Assembly (NCBI RefSeq): GCF_017565425.1
Contig: NZ_JAGEMK010000009.1
Span: 1-64,000, forward strand
Source: Actinotalea soli
Lineage (GTDB): Bacteria > Actinomycetota > Actinomycetes > Actinomycetales > Cellulomonadaceae
Length of the DNA: 64,000 nt
Reading direction: 5' to 3'
The notes below the pieces were generated by a model. It was not told the origin of the DNA. It saw nothing but the letters and a program-made list of their open reading frames with translations, and made no database searches. Of the stretch, positions 47,803 to 56,709 are shown piece by piece. Position 1 is the stretch's first letter. Each line of letters begins with the position of its first letter. The translations under genes were made by a program, and so were the position numbers.

Positions 47803-49227
47803 TCACCGGGGCAGGTCGCAGCCGCACCCCGCGAGCTGCTGGACGAAGGTGTCGATCACACGGCGCGGACCGAGCTGACCTCCCGGCGGGGTGTCGTCGG
47901 CGATCACCGCGAAGACCAGCGAGCGGCCCGACGGCGTCACCACGGTCCCGGCGAGGGAGGTCACCCCGGGAAGGCTCCCGGTCTTGGCTCGGACCAGCCC
48001 CCGGGCCGGTGACTGGCCGAGCCGGTCTTCGAGGGTGCCCTGCCAGCCGGCGACGGGCAGGTCGACCGCCGCAGGCAGGAGGGCCGCGTTCTGCGGGTCG
48101 GCCGCGTGCAGCACGAGGTCCACCAGGAGCGCCGGGGACAGCAGCGACCCGTCGGCCAGCCCGCTCGTGTCCGCCAGCGCGGCTCCGTCGGTGTCGAGCC
48201 CGAGCCGCCCGAGCTCGGCGAGCACGGCCCGGGTGGCCCCCTGGAAGCTCCCGGGCAGCCCTCGCTCGACGGCCACCATCCGGCCGAGGACCTCGGTCAC
48301 CGTGTTGTCGGAGGTGTGCAGCGCGTACCGGACGACCTCGCGCAGGGGGGCCGACTCGACCGTGCCGACCGTGCGCGCCCCGGCGGGGGCCACCTCGCGC
48401 CCGACCGACCCGGTGACGACGACACCCTGCTCACGCAGGAGGCCGGCGAGGGTCTCCCCCGCGTGCAGCGACGGATCGGCGTGCCGCGGCGGGTACGGCT
48501 CGTCCCTGGTCTTGGCGATGTTGACCGCGAGAGCGGTCACCGGGGCGACGAAGCCGAGGCTGATCACGTCCTCGCCCCAGCCGGGCGCGGCCTGCGGGCC
48601 CGAGAACAGCGTGTCGTCGACGCCGAGGGTGACCTCGGTGACGCCGGCGAGCCGTAGCTGGCGGGCCACCTCGGCGGCGAGGTCGGCGAGGCCCGCGCGG
48701 CCGTTGGTGGCCTCGGGGTCCCCCGCGCCGGCGGCGAGCATGACGTCCCCGCCTCCTACCAGCACGAGCCTGCCGCCCGGGCCCTGCACCACGGAGGTGG
48801 TCAGCGTCGCGTCGGGGCCCAGGGCGCTGAGGACGGCCGCACCGGTGGCGACCTTCGCGGTCGACGCCGGGACGTGAGGCTGGTCGCCGTCGAGGTCCAC
48901 GAGCACCTCACCGGTGAGCTGGTCGGCCACGACGATGCCGACGGAGTCACCCATCCAGACGTGGTCGGCGGCGGCCTCGGCGAGGGCCGTGAGCTCGGCG
49001 GCGTCGGGCACCGGGGCCGAGGGGTCCGCCTCGCTCAGGACCGGCTCGAGCTCGGGGGCCTCGACGGCCCCGGGAATCGTCGGGAAGGGCTGCGGCGGGT
49101 CCGGCACGGGCTCGAGGGTCAGGAACCCCGGGACCAGGTCGTAGGCGTCAGCCGCGACGTAGCCCCCGGCGCCGAGCACCAGGACGCCCGTGACGACCCC
49201 CGCCGCGAGCGCTGCACGCCGTGCCAT
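47803..49227 (-). CDS. dacB: D-alanyl-D-alanine carboxypeptidase/endopeptidase (PBP4, DacB type)
   Basis: 474 residues. An N-terminal membrane anchor or uncleaved signal (about 5-27), a Pro-rich stalk, then the PBP4 penicillin-binding domain with SxxK in PASTAKVATG near 120, SxN in HTSDNTVTEV near 305 and KTG in RAKTGSLPGVTS near 412. Trims or cuts peptidoglycan crosslinks outside the membrane. ATG 49227 has AGGGAGGA upstream. Divergent from ppa. Confidence 0.93.
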   Translation of the reverse strand: MARRAALAAGVVTGVLVLGAGGYVAADAYDLVPGFLTLEPVPDPPQPFPTIPGAVEAPELEPVLSEADPSAPVPDAAELTALAEAAADHVWMGDSVGIVVADQLTGEVLVDLDGDQPHVPASTAKVATGAAVLSALGPDATLTTSVVQGPGGRLVLVGGGDVMLAAGAGDPEATNGRAGLADLAAEVARQLRLAGVTEVTLGVDDTLFSGPQAAPGWGEDVISLGFVAPVTALAVNIAKTRDEPYPPRHADPSLHAGETLAGLLREQGVVVTGSVGREVAPAGARTVGTVESAPLREVVRYALHTSDNTVTEVLGRMVAVERGLPGSFQGATRAVLAELGRLGLDTDGAALADTSGLADGSLLSPALLVDLVLHAADPQNAALLPAAVDLPVAGWQGTLEDRLGQSPARGLVRAKTGSLPGVTSLAGTVVTPSGRSLVFAVIADDTPPGGQLGPRRVIDTFVQQLAGCGCDLPR

Positions 49228-49279
49228 CGGTCCTCCCTCTCACCCCTCGCCCCGGGTGGGACCGGGTCAGACTATTCTC

Positions 49280-49306
49280 CGGGTCGACGCGCATCGCGCC
49301 GACCCG
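49280..49306. repeat. Imperfect palindrome in the dacB-ppa intergenic region
   Basis: 12-nt arms 49280-49291 and 49295-49306 around CAT, one mismatch. It lies between divergent dacB and ppa, upstream of both promoters; a hairpin or operator role cannot be told apart. Confidence 0.6.
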
Positions 49307-49312
49307 CTGGGT

Positions 49313-49330
49313 GCGGGACCATGGTCCCGC
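49313..49330. repeat. Perfect 18-bp palindrome over the ppa -35 region
   Basis: GCGGGACCATGGTCCCGC is its own reverse complement. It ends 6 nt before the ppa -10-like TAACGT (49337-49342), so it covers the -35/spacer and could be an operator. Confidence 0.65.
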
Positions 49331-49336
49331 CTGGCG

Positions 49337-49342
49337 TAACGT
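49337..49342 (+). promoter_or_regulatory. Candidate -10 of ppa
   Basis: TAACGT, about 100 nt before the ppa GTG, directly downstream of the 18-bp palindrome. Confidence 0.4.
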
Positions 49343-49441
49343 CACCCTTGCCCGCGCGCGGCCCCGCGCACGTGCTCCCGCACCGAACCGCCCGACCGAC
49401 CGCCTCGTCCAGGCCCGGTGGTCGGCCACGAAGGAGAACCT

Positions 49442-49939
49442 GTGGAGTTCGACGTCACGATCGAGATCCCCAAGGGCCAGCGCAACAAGTACGAGGTCGA
49501 CCACGAGACCGGTCGTATCCGTCTGGACCGCATGCTCTTCACCTCGACGCGGTACCCCGACGACTACGGGTTCATCGACGGGACCCTGGGCGAGGACGGC
49601 GACCCGCTCGACGCCCTGGTGCTGCTCGAGGAGCCGACCTTCCCGGGGTGCCTGATCCGTTGCCGTGCCCTGGGCATGTTCCGCATGCGCGACGAGGCCG
49701 GCGGCGACGACAAGGTGCTGTGCGTCCCGACGGGCGACCAGCGCGCCTCGTGGCGTCAGGACATCGACGACGTCAGCGAGTTCCACCGCCTCGAGATCCA
49801 GCACTTCTTCGAGGTCTACAAGGACCTCGAGCCGGGCAAGTCCGTCGAGGGCGCGCACTGGGTGGACCGCGCCGCGGCCGAGGCCGAGATCGAGCGCTCG
49901 CGTCAGCGTGCGATCGACGGGGGCCACCACTCGATCTGA
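49442..49939 (+). CDS. ppa: Inorganic pyrophosphatase (family I)
   Basis: 165 residues. Metal-binding signature [26 protein letters not shown] and the C-terminal [14 protein letters not shown]. Hydrolyses PPi to two phosphates, driving biosynthesis. GTG 49442 has AAGGAGAA 5 nt upstream. Monocistronic with its own terminator. Confidence 0.96.
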   Translation: MEFDVTIEIPKGQRNKYEVDHETGRIRLDRMLFTSTRYPDDYGFIDGTLGEDGDPLDALVLLEEPTFPGCLIRCRALGMFRMRDEAGGDDKVLCVPTGDQRASWRQDIDDVSEFHRLEIQHFFEVYKDLEPGKSVEGAHWVDRAAAEAEIERSRQRAIDGGHHSI

Positions 49940-49967
49940 GCCGCACCGCCTGGGCGGTGTCGCGACC

Positions 49968-50005
49968 GTGCCCCGTCGGGCCCCTCAGGGGGACCGGCGG
50001 GGCAC
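49968..50005. terminator. Bidirectional terminator between ppa and the NlpC/P60 gene
   Basis: GTGCCCCG (49968-49975) pairs with CGGGGCAC (49998-50005), with an inner CCCC-TCA-GGGG stem; it lies between convergent genes. Confidence 0.7.
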
Positions 50006-50023
50006 TGTCGTGCGGCGCGTGCG

Positions 50024-51472
50024 TCAGGGACGACCGGCGTAGGGCATCGTCCCCGACCACCGGATCGCGGTGACCCGGACGTTGACGCCGGGCCGCGGGG
50101 CCTCGACCATCTGGCCGTTGCCGACGAACATCGCGACGTGGCCGATGCTGCCCGGGTCCTTGCCGTTGCTTCCGTAGAAGATCAGGTCCCCGGGACGCAT
50201 GCTGTCGTAGCTGATCTTGCGCACCTGGCGGTACTGGTCGCGCGAGGTGCGGTTGATGCTCAGCCCGGCGTTGGCCCAGGCCGAGGAGGTCAGGCCCGAG
50301 CAGTCGTACCCGTCGGGGCCGGTGCCGCCCCAGGCGTAGGCCTTGCCGACCTGGGTGAGCGCCCAGGCGACCGCGCTCTGCCCCTGGCCTGCTGAGCCTC
50401 GGGCCGAGCCCGTGCCCAGGCCGTAGGGGTCCGCAGCGGGCGGGGTGGTCGGCGCCGGCGGCGGGGTGGTCGGCGCAGGCGGCGGGGCCGGCGTGGTCGG
50501 CGCCGGGGTGGTCGAGGGCGGTGCCGGGGTGCTCGGAGGCGTGCTGGGCGCCGGGGTGCTCGGCGCGGGCGTGCTGGGCGTGGCCGGCGTGCTCGGCGTG
50601 GCCGGGGTCGCCGGCGCGCTCGAGCCACCGCCACCGCCACTGCCACCGGCGGCGGGCGGGGCCGGGGTCGAGACCTCGGGCGGGACGCCGCGGTCGGCGG
50701 CAGCGGCTGCCTCCTCGCGACGGGTGCGCTCGGCCTCGAGGGCGTCCTGCCTGCTGCGCTCGACCTCGACCGAAGTCTGCCGCAGCGCGGCGAGCTCGGT
50801 GATGAGGGCGTCACGCTCGGTGGCGACCGTCGCGACCTGCTCCTCGGCCGCGGCCTGGGTGCGCTCGGCCTCGGCGAGGGCGTCGGCCGCCCCGGTCGCG
50901 GTGGCCTCGGCCCGCTCGGCGGCGGCCTCGGCGCGGGTGGCGAGGGTCTGGGAGACGAGGTCGGCGGCCTGGAGCTGCTGGACGGCGCGCTCGGCGCGGT
51001 CGCCCAGGCGGTCGAGGGCCGAGGTCCTCGCGAGGAGGTCCTCGATGCCGTCCGAGGAGAGCATCGCGCCGAGGGTGTCCATCGACCCGCCGGACCGGTA
51101 GGCCTGCATCGCGATGGTCCCGAGGTGGGCGCGGGCGGCCTCGACCTGCTCCTGCGCGGCGGCGTGACGCTCGGCCGCGTCGACGGCCTCCCGGGCGGCG
51201 GCGTCTCGCTCGACGGTGGCCTCGGTGTAGTTCTCTGCGGCGTCGGAGACCGCGGCCCACGCGGAGTCGAGGGCGGCGGAGCGCGCGGCGAGCTCGGTCT
51301 CGATCTGCGCGACCACCGAGGCGGTCGAGGCGACGGCGCTGCGCGCGTCGCGGACGTCCTCCTCGGAGGGGGCACCGGGGTCGGCCGCGGCCGGCGTGAC
51401 AGCCAGCCCGCCGGCCAGGACGACTGCGGCGACGAGCGCGACGCGCCGTCCCGTGGACCGGGCCCTGATCAC
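50024..51472 (-). CDS. Secreted NlpC/P60 peptidoglycan endopeptidase with coiled-coil domain
   Basis: 482 residues. Signal peptide 1-31 (cleavage after AAA), long coiled coil about 35-250 rich in Ala/Glu/Gln with the YRSGGSMDTLGAMLSS break typical of CwlO/RipA-like N-domains, then a Gly/Ser patch and a Thr/Pro/Ala repeat linker (about 275-365), and the NlpC/P60 domain with catalytic Cys in GYDCSGLTSSAW and His in GSIGHVAMFVG. Cuts peptide crosslinks at division or elongation; the coiled coil may be controlled by an FtsEX-like partner (family inference). GTG 51472 gives a proper signal peptide; AGAGGA lies upstream. -10 candidate TAGCGT at 51555-51560 (minus). Confidence 0.92.
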   Translation of the reverse strand: MIRARSTGRRVALVAAVVLAGGLAVTPAAADPGAPSEEDVRDARSAVASTASVVAQIETELAARSAALDSAWAAVSDAAENYTEATVERDAAAREAVDAAERHAAAQEQVEAARAHLGTIAMQAYRSGGSMDTLGAMLSSDGIEDLLARTSALDRLGDRAERAVQQLQAADLVSQTLATRAEAAAERAEATATGAADALAEAERTQAAAEEQVATVATERDALITELAALRQTSVEVERSRQDALEAERTRREEAAAAADRGVPPEVSTPAPPAAGGSGGGGGSSAPATPATPSTPATPSTPAPSTPAPSTPPSTPAPPSTTPAPTTPAPPPAPTTPPPAPTTPPAADPYGLGTGSARGSAGQGQSAVAWALTQVGKAYAWGGTGPDGYDCSGLTSSAWANAGLSINRTSRDQYRQVRKISYDSMRPGDLIFYGSNGKDPGSIGHVAMFVGNGQMVEAPRPGVNVRVTAIRWSGTMPYAGRP

Positions 51473-51730
51473 TGTCTGATGTCCTCTCGACCTGCGCTGC
51501 GCCCTCGGCCCAGCACGTTCCTGCCCCTGCGTTCTCCGCCGGTCGGCACGGGCGACGCTACTCACCCCCGTCCCACAAGGGAACAGCAGTCACACGATTC
51601 ACAGCGACCCCACCCGTCACATCGGGACATATCGCCCTGACGTGACCCGTTCGGCCCAGCGTCCGCCGCACCGCACGCTCCCACGTCCCAGATCCCGAGA
51701 TGCCCGTATCACCGGAGCAGCACGGCGTCG

Positions 51731-51736
51731 TACTGT
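51731..51736 (+). promoter_or_regulatory. -10 element of the metYX transcript
   Basis: TACTGT, 7 nt before the ATG of the leader ORF, predicting a transcript that starts at or next to that ATG. Confidence 0.5.
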
Positions 51737-51743
51737 CCTGGCC

Positions 51744-51767
51744 ATGACCTGCCGAATGTGCCGCTGA
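51744..51767 (+). CDS. Leader peptide MTCRMCR of the metYX operon
   Basis: Seven codons, M-T-C-R-M-C-R, then TGA. Two of seven residues are Cys and two Met, the products of the sulfur pathway encoded downstream; Cys is otherwise rare in these proteins. The ATG lies 7 nt after a TACTGT -10, so translation would be leaderless and could stall at the Cys codons when Cys-tRNA is scarce. Located 185 nt before metY. Attenuation is inferred from content and position. Confidence 0.6.
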   Translation: MTCRMCR

Positions 51768-51952
51768 CCCTGCGCACGTTCGGTGGTGTGCCCGCACCCG
51801 GGCCCCGCTCCTCCCGCATCGCTGCGGACGAGGTCGCGGACCAGGGCTGACGGTCGCCGAACCCCACGTGCACACCTGTCCCCGACCCCTCGCGGTCCGG
51901 CCAGGGTCAGCACGCTGGCTCTGGTACCCCGCGGTCACCCCAGGAGCCCCGC

Positions 51953-53275
51953 ATGAGCACCGCACCCCAGTGGTCCTTCGAGACCCGCCAGATCCACGCC
52001 GGCCAGACCCCCGACGAGGCGACGGGCGCCCGCGCCCTGCCGATCTACCAGACCACCTCCTTCGTGTTCCCCGACGCCTCGACGGCGGCCGACCGGTTCG
52101 CCCTCAAGGACCTGGGCCCGATCTACACCCGCATCGGCAACCCCACCCAGCAGGCCGTCGAGGACCGCCTCGCCTCCCTCGAGGGCGGGGTGGGCGCGCT
52201 GCTGCTCGCCTCGGGCCAGGCCGCCGAGACCTTCGCGATCCTCAACATCGCCGAGGCCGGTGACCACGTCGTCGCGAGCCCGAGCCTGTACGGCGGCACG
52301 TACAACCTGCTGCACTACACCCTGCCCCGCCTGGGCATCACGACCACCTTCGTGACCGACCCGCACGACCCGCAGGCCTGGCGGGACGCGGTGCAGCCCA
52401 ACACCAAGCTCTTCTTCGGCGAGACCATCCCGAATCCGCAGTCCGACGTGCTCGACATCGAGACCGTCGCGGGCATCGCCCACGAGGTCGGCGTCCCGCT
52501 CGTGGTCGACAACACGGTCGCCACGCCCTTCCTCATCCGCCCGATCGAGCACGGGGCCGACGTCGTCGTGCACTCGGCGACCAAGTACCTGGGCGGCCAC
52601 GGCACCGCGATCGGCGGGGTGATCGTCGACGCGGGCACCTTCGACTTCACGCGCGATCCGGAGCGGTTCCCCGCCTACAACACCCCCGACCCGAGCTACC
52701 ACGGCCTCGTGTACGGACGGGACCTGGGGGTCGACGGCATCTTCGGCGTCAACCTCTCCTTCGTGCTCAAGGCGCGGGTCCAGCTGCTGCGTGACCTCGG
52801 CTCGGCGATCTCCCCGTTCAACGCCTTCCTCATCGCCCAGGGGGTCGAGACCCTGTCCCTGCGCATGGAGCGGCACGTGGCCAACGCCCAGGCCGTGGCC
52901 GAGTGGCTCGAGGCCCGGGACGAGGTCGAGCAGGTGCACTACGCCGGGCTGCCCTCGAGCCCGTGGCACGCCAACGCGCTCAAGTACGCCCCGCGCGGGG
53001 CCGGGGCCGTGGTGGCCTTCGAGCTCGCGGGCGGGGCCGAGGCGGGCCAGGCCTTCGTGGACGCCCTCGAGCTGCACTCCAACGTCGCCAACATCGGTGA
53101 CGTGCGCTCGCTGGTGATCCACCCGGCCTCGACCACGCACAGCCAGCTGACCCCCGAGGAGCAGGCTGCCTCGGGGATCACGCCGGGCCTGGTGCGGCTC
53201 GCGGTGGGCATCGAGCACCTCGACGACATCCTGGCCGACCTCGACGCCGGGTTCCGAGCGGCCAAGGAGGCCTGA
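51953..53275 (+). CDS. metY: O-acetylhomoserine aminocarboxypropyltransferase (sulfhydrylase)
   Basis: 440 residues, Cys/Met-metabolism PLP family. PLP Lys in [12 protein letters not shown] near 209, [25 protein letters not shown] and the MetY-typical long insert [11 protein letters not shown]. Uses sulfide and O-acetylhomoserine to make homocysteine. ATG 51953 follows AGGAG. Its stop overlaps the metX start (TGATG). Confidence 0.95.
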   Translation: MSTAPQWSFETRQIHAGQTPDEATGARALPIYQTTSFVFPDASTAADRFALKDLGPIYTRIGNPTQQAVEDRLASLEGGVGALLLASGQAAETFAILNIAEAGDHVVASPSLYGGTYNLLHYTLPRLGITTTFVTDPHDPQAWRDAVQPNTKLFFGETIPNPQSDVLDIETVAGIAHEVGVPLVVDNTVATPFLIRPIEHGADVVVHSATKYLGGHGTAIGGVIVDAGTFDFTRDPERFPAYNTPDPSYHGLVYGRDLGVDGIFGVNLSFVLKARVQLLRDLGSAISPFNAFLIAQGVETLSLRMERHVANAQAVAEWLEARDEVEQVHYAGLPSSPWHANALKYAPRGAGAVVAFELAGGAEAGQAFVDALELHSNVANIGDVRSLVIHPASTTHSQLTPEEQAASGITPGLVRLAVGIEHLDDILADLDAGFRAAKEA

Positions 53276-54522
53276 TGACCTCGCCCTCGCGCCTCCTCGT
53301 GGACAGCCCGCGCCCCGGACGGGGCGGGGACGTAGGTTGGCACACCGTGCACACCGACTCCACGAGCCTGTCCCGGCCCGCCGCGGCGTGGTCGACCGGC
53401 GCCCCGGTGCCGGCCAGCGGGGCGTGGCGCGAGGGCGACCCGGTCGGGGACCGGCAGTTCGCGGACCTCGGCCCCCTCGACCTCGAGGCCGGCGGCCACC
53501 TGCCCGCGGTGCGGGTCGCCTACGAGACCTGGGGAACCCTGTCCCCCTCGCGGGACAACGCCGTGCTGGTCCTGCACGCCCTGACCGGGGACTCCCACCT
53601 GGCCGGGCCTGCCGCGCCCGGGCACGCCACCGCGGGCTGGTGGGACACCCTCGTGGGCCCGGGGCGCCCGATCGACACCGACCGCTGGTTCGTCGTCGCC
53701 CCCAACGTGCTGGGCGGCTGCCAGGGCACCACCGGTCCCGCGAGCACGGCCCCCGACGGACGCCCCTGGGGCGGCCGGTTCCCGTACGTGAGCGTGCGGG
53801 ACCAGGTGCGCACCGAGCTCGCCCTGACCGACGCCCTCGGCATCCCGTCCTGGGCGCTCGTGATCGGCGCGTCGATGGGCGGCATGCGGGTGCTCGAGTG
53901 GGGGGTGATGGCCCCCGACCGGGTGCGTCGTATCGCGCCCATCGCGACCACGGCCCAGTCCACCGGGGACCAGATCGCGTGGGCCCACACCCAGCTCGAG
54001 GCCATCCGCGGGGACGCCGCCTGGCGCGGGGGCGACTACTACGACGTCGGCGACGGCCAGGGCCCCCACGTCGGCCTGGGCGTCGCGCGACAGATCGCAC
54101 ACACCACGTACCGCAGCGCGATCGAGCTCGACGAGCGCTTCGGCCAGCTGGCCCAGGGCGGCGAGGAGCCGCTCGGCGGTGGCGGCCGGTACGCGGTGCA
54201 GTCCTACCTCGACCACCACGCGGGCAAGCTCGCCCGGCGCTTCGACGCCAACTCCTACCTGGCCCTCACCGAGGCGATCTGCTCGCACGACGTCGGCCGC
54301 GGCCGCGGCGGGGTCGACGCCGCGCTGTCCCGCGTGACCGCCGAGGCCCTCGTCGTCGCGGTCGACACCGACCGTCTCTACCTCCCCGCGCAGTCCGAGC
54401 GCATGGCGGCAGCCCTGCCCGGGGCGGCGGGGCACCACATGATCCGGTCGGACTTCGGCCACGACGGGTTCCTCATCGAGCACGACCAGGTCGGCTCCCT
54501 GGTGAGCGGGTTCCTGGGCTGA
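53275..54522 (+). CDS. metX: Homoserine O-acetyltransferase
   Basis: 415 residues, alpha/beta hydrolase fold. Nucleophile Ser in VIGASMGGMRVLEW, Asp in AVDTDRLYLPAQ, His in SDFGHDGFLIEH; NVLGGCQGTTGP is a family motif. Supplies O-acetylhomoserine to MetY. ATG 53275 overlaps the metY stop and has AAGGAGG 4-5 nt upstream; GTG 53347, which follows a TAGGTT 8 nt upstream and starts nearer the conserved region, is an alternative start. Its last codons and stop are present in three tandem copies. Confidence 0.93.
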   Translation: MTSPSRLLVDSPRPGRGGDVGWHTVHTDSTSLSRPAAAWSTGAPVPASGAWREGDPVGDRQFADLGPLDLEAGGHLPAVRVAYETWGTLSPSRDNAVLVLHALTGDSHLAGPAAPGHATAGWWDTLVGPGRPIDTDRWFVVAPNVLGGCQGTTGPASTAPDGRPWGGRFPYVSVRDQVRTELALTDALGIPSWALVIGASMGGMRVLEWGVMAPDRVRRIAPIATTAQSTGDQIAWAHTQLEAIRGDAAWRGGDYYDVGDGQGPHVGLGVARQIAHTTYRSAIELDERFGQLAQGGEEPLGGGGRYAVQSYLDHHAGKLARRFDANSYLALTEAICSHDVGRGRGGVDAALSRVTAEALVVAVDTDRLYLPAQSERMAAALPGAAGHHMIRSDFGHDGFLIEHDQVGSLVSGFLG

Positions 54523-54553
54523 GTTCCTGGGCTGAGCAGGTTCCTGGGCTGAG
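54511..54553. repeat. Three 13-bp TTCCTGGGCTGAG units at the metX stop codon
   Basis: Copies at 54511-54523, 54524-54536 and 54541-54553. The first holds the final FLG codons and TGA stop; each later copy repeats the stop. Confidence 0.9.
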
Positions 54554-54628
54554 CGGCGCGCCGCGGCCGACCCGCACCTCGGACTCGCTGCCGGACCCCG
54601 GACGGGTGCTCCCGCTGCTGTGAGCGCC

Positions 54629-54634
54629 TACGGT
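54629..54634 (+). promoter_or_regulatory. -10 element for the leaderless MDR dehydrogenase gene
   Basis: TACGGT followed by 6 nt (GGCCCC) and ATG at 54641; no Shine-Dalgarno. Confidence 0.5.
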
Positions 54635-54640
54635 GGCCCC

Positions 54641-55672
54641 ATGGCCGCCGAGCACGAGGACCCCGCCCGACGTCGAGCGCCGGCGGAGGCCGGGCCCGCC
54701 GGCAGCGCCACGATGACCGCCGTCGTCGCGGCGCGCACCGACCCCGCGAACCCGCTCGAGGGGCTCGAGGTGCGCGAGGTGCCCCGGCCCGAGCCGCGCG
54801 AGCACTGGACCACGGTCGACGTGCGGGCCGCCAGCCTCAACCACCACGACCTGTGGTCCCTGCGCGGGGTGGGCCTGCCGCCGGACCGGCTGCCGATGGT
54901 GCTGGGCTGCGACGCCGCGGGTGTCACCCCCGACGGGCAGGAGGTCGTGGTGCACGGCGTGGTCGGGGGGACCGGGCACGGCGTCGGGCCCCAGGAGCGC
55001 CCGTCGATCCTTTCCGAGACCTACCCCGGGACCTTGGCCGAGCAGGTCGCCGTCCCGACCTGGAACCTGGTGCCCAAGCCCGCCGAGCTGAGCTTCGCCG
55101 AGGCCGCGTGCCTGCCCACCGCCTGGCTGACGGCGTACCGGATGCTCTTCACCAGCGCGGGCCTCGGACCGGGTGACCGTGTGCTCGTCCAGGGGGCCGG
55201 GGGCGGCGTCGCCAGCGCGGCCACCGCCCTCGCGGCCGCGGCCGGGCTCGAGGTCGTCGTCACCAGCCGCGACCCCGCCAAGCGCGCGCGAGCCCTCGAG
55301 CTCGGCGCGGCCCACGCCCTCGAGCCCGGCAGCCGGGTCCCGGCCCGGGTCGACGCCGTGATCGAGACCGTGGGGGCCGCGACCTGGGGCCACTCGGTGC
55401 GCTCGGTGCGCCCGGGCGGGACCATCGTCGTCGCCGGGGCCACCACCGGGGACCCGAGCCCGATGGAGGCCCAGCGGATCTTCTTCACCCAGCTCACCGT
55501 CCAGGGCGTGACGATGGGCAGCAAGGAGGACCTCGAGTCCCTGCTGCGCTTCTGCGCACGGACGGGCCTACGGCCCACGATCGACTCGACCCTGCCCCTG
55601 GCCCAGGCCCCCGAGGCCTTCGCCCGCCTCGCCGCCGGGGAGCACTTCGGCAAGATCGTTCTCACGGTCTGA
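54641..55672 (+). CDS. Zinc-binding-type alcohol dehydrogenase / quinone oxidoreductase, MDR superfamily
   Basis: 343 residues. GroES-like domain with VDVRAASLNHHDLWSLRG near 60-77 and Rossmann NADPH motif VQGAGGGVASAATAL near 183. The structural zinc Cys quartet is missing, so it is closer to quinone oxidoreductases. ATG 54641 is chosen by its -10 at 6 nt. Followed after 5 nt by an alpha/beta hydrolase gene. Substrate unknown. Confidence 0.8.
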   Translation: MAAEHEDPARRRAPAEAGPAGSATMTAVVAARTDPANPLEGLEVREVPRPEPREHWTTVDVRAASLNHHDLWSLRGVGLPPDRLPMVLGCDAAGVTPDGQEVVVHGVVGGTGHGVGPQERPSILSETYPGTLAEQVAVPTWNLVPKPAELSFAEAACLPTAWLTAYRMLFTSAGLGPGDRVLVQGAGGGVASAATALAAAAGLEVVVTSRDPAKRARALELGAAHALEPGSRVPARVDAVIETVGAATWGHSVRSVRPGGTIVVAGATTGDPSPMEAQRIFFTQLTVQGVTMGSKEDLESLLRFCARTGLRPTIDSTLPLAQAPEAFARLAAGEHFGKIVLTV

Positions 55673-55677
55673 CCACG

Positions 55678-56685
55678 GTGCCGCCGGTGACGCCCGAGGA
55701 GCCCTCGCCCACCCCCGCTGCTTCGGCGTGGGTCGAGGACATCCTGGGACCCGACTACCAGTCCAGGACGCTGCCGCTGCCCGAGGACGAGGAGGGTGAG
55801 GTCGTCGCGACGGTGGTGCGATACCGGCCCCCGGCCGAGGAGCCGCGCCGAGCCGCCCGCGCCGTGCTCTACGTCCACGGCTGGAACGACTACTTCTTCC
55901 AGACCGGCCTCGCCGAGTACTGGCACGGCCAGGGCGCAGCCTTCTACGCCCTGGACCTGCGCAAGTACGGCCGCAGCCTGCGCCCCCACCACACCCCCAA
56001 CTACGTCGCCAACCTGCGGACCTACGACGAGGACCTCGACGCCGCCCTCGCGGCGATGCACGAGGACCTCGGCCCGCGGGCCCGGGTGATGCTCATGGGG
56101 CACTCGACCGGAGGGTTGGTCGGGGTGCTGTGGGCCCGGCGCCACCCGGGCCGGATCACGGGGCTGGTGCTCAACTCCCCCTGGCTCGAGCTCACCGGGT
56201 CGAGCGTGATGCGCACCCTCAGCACCCCCGTGGTGCAGCAGCTCGCACGGATCCAGCCCAAGAGCCCGATGCTCAACATCGACCCGGGCTTCTACTCGCG
56301 CACGATCCTGGCCGAGCACGGCGGCGAGTGGACCTACGACCAGGCGTGGCGACCGACCCCGTATTTCCCGATCCGGCCCGGCTGGCTCCAGGCCATCCTC
56401 ACCGGGCACGCCCAGGTGGCCCGGGGCCTGGACCTCCCGCTGCCCATCTTCATGGCGGCCTCGGCGCGGAGCCTGATCCTGCCGCGCTGGCGCGAGGAGA
56501 TGCGCGAGGTGGACACGGTGCTCGACGTCGACCTCCTGGCCCGGCGCGCGGTGCTGCTCGGCCCCCTGGTCACCGTGGTGCGCATCCCGGGCGGGCTGCA
56601 CGACCTGACCCTCTCGGCACGGCCGGCCCGCGAGCGGTTCTACGGCGAGCTGTCACGGTGGCTGACGGCGTACGGCTGGAACTGA
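55678..56685 (+). CDS. Alpha/beta hydrolase, serine aminopeptidase S33-like (monoacylglycerol lipase type)
   Basis: 335 residues. Oxyanion segment LYVHGWNDYFFQTGLAEYW near 63, nucleophile elbow LMGHSTGGLVGVLW near 140 with Ser142 region, and a late His in PGGLHDLTLS near 307; fits hydrolase_4/S33 lysophospholipase-like enzymes. No signal peptide. GTG 55678 starts 5 nt after the dehydrogenase stop, so co-transcribed. Substrate unknown. Confidence 0.82.
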   Translation: MPPVTPEEPSPTPAASAWVEDILGPDYQSRTLPLPEDEEGEVVATVVRYRPPAEEPRRAARAVLYVHGWNDYFFQTGLAEYWHGQGAAFYALDLRKYGRSLRPHHTPNYVANLRTYDEDLDAALAAMHEDLGPRARVMLMGHSTGGLVGVLWARRHPGRITGLVLNSPWLELTGSSVMRTLSTPVVQQLARIQPKSPMLNIDPGFYSRTILAEHGGEWTYDQAWRPTPYFPIRPGWLQAILTGHAQVARGLDLPLPIFMAASARSLILPRWREEMREVDTVLDVDLLARRAVLLGPLVTVVRIPGGLHDLTLSARPARERFYGELSRWLTAYGWN

Positions 56686-56709
56686 CCGAAGGACCCCCAC
56701 GGCCCTCGC

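Larger units (their letters stand above)
51473..51952. other. 480-bp intergenic region: NlpC promoter and metY leader
   Basis: The left part (51473-51600) is the promoter and ~80-nt leader of the NlpC/P60 gene. 51600-51730 shows no recognisable element. From 51731 begins the metY transcript with a -10, a 7-codon leader ORF and about 185 nt of leader in which CGGACC/GGTCCG and GCTGAC/GTCAGC pairs could form alternative stems. Confidence 0.5.

Noticed and set aside
51473-51640. c-di-AMP (ydaO) riboswitch upstream of the NlpC/P60 gene, a common place for it in actinobacteria
   Set aside because: I looked for the conserved core on the minus strand and found no convincing set of motifs; the leader after the TAGCGT -10 is only about 80 nt, too short for that RNA.
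51768-51952. SAM riboswitch upstream of metY
   Set aside because: No SAM-I, SAM-II or SAM-IV core could be recognised; the leader peptide is the better-supported control element.
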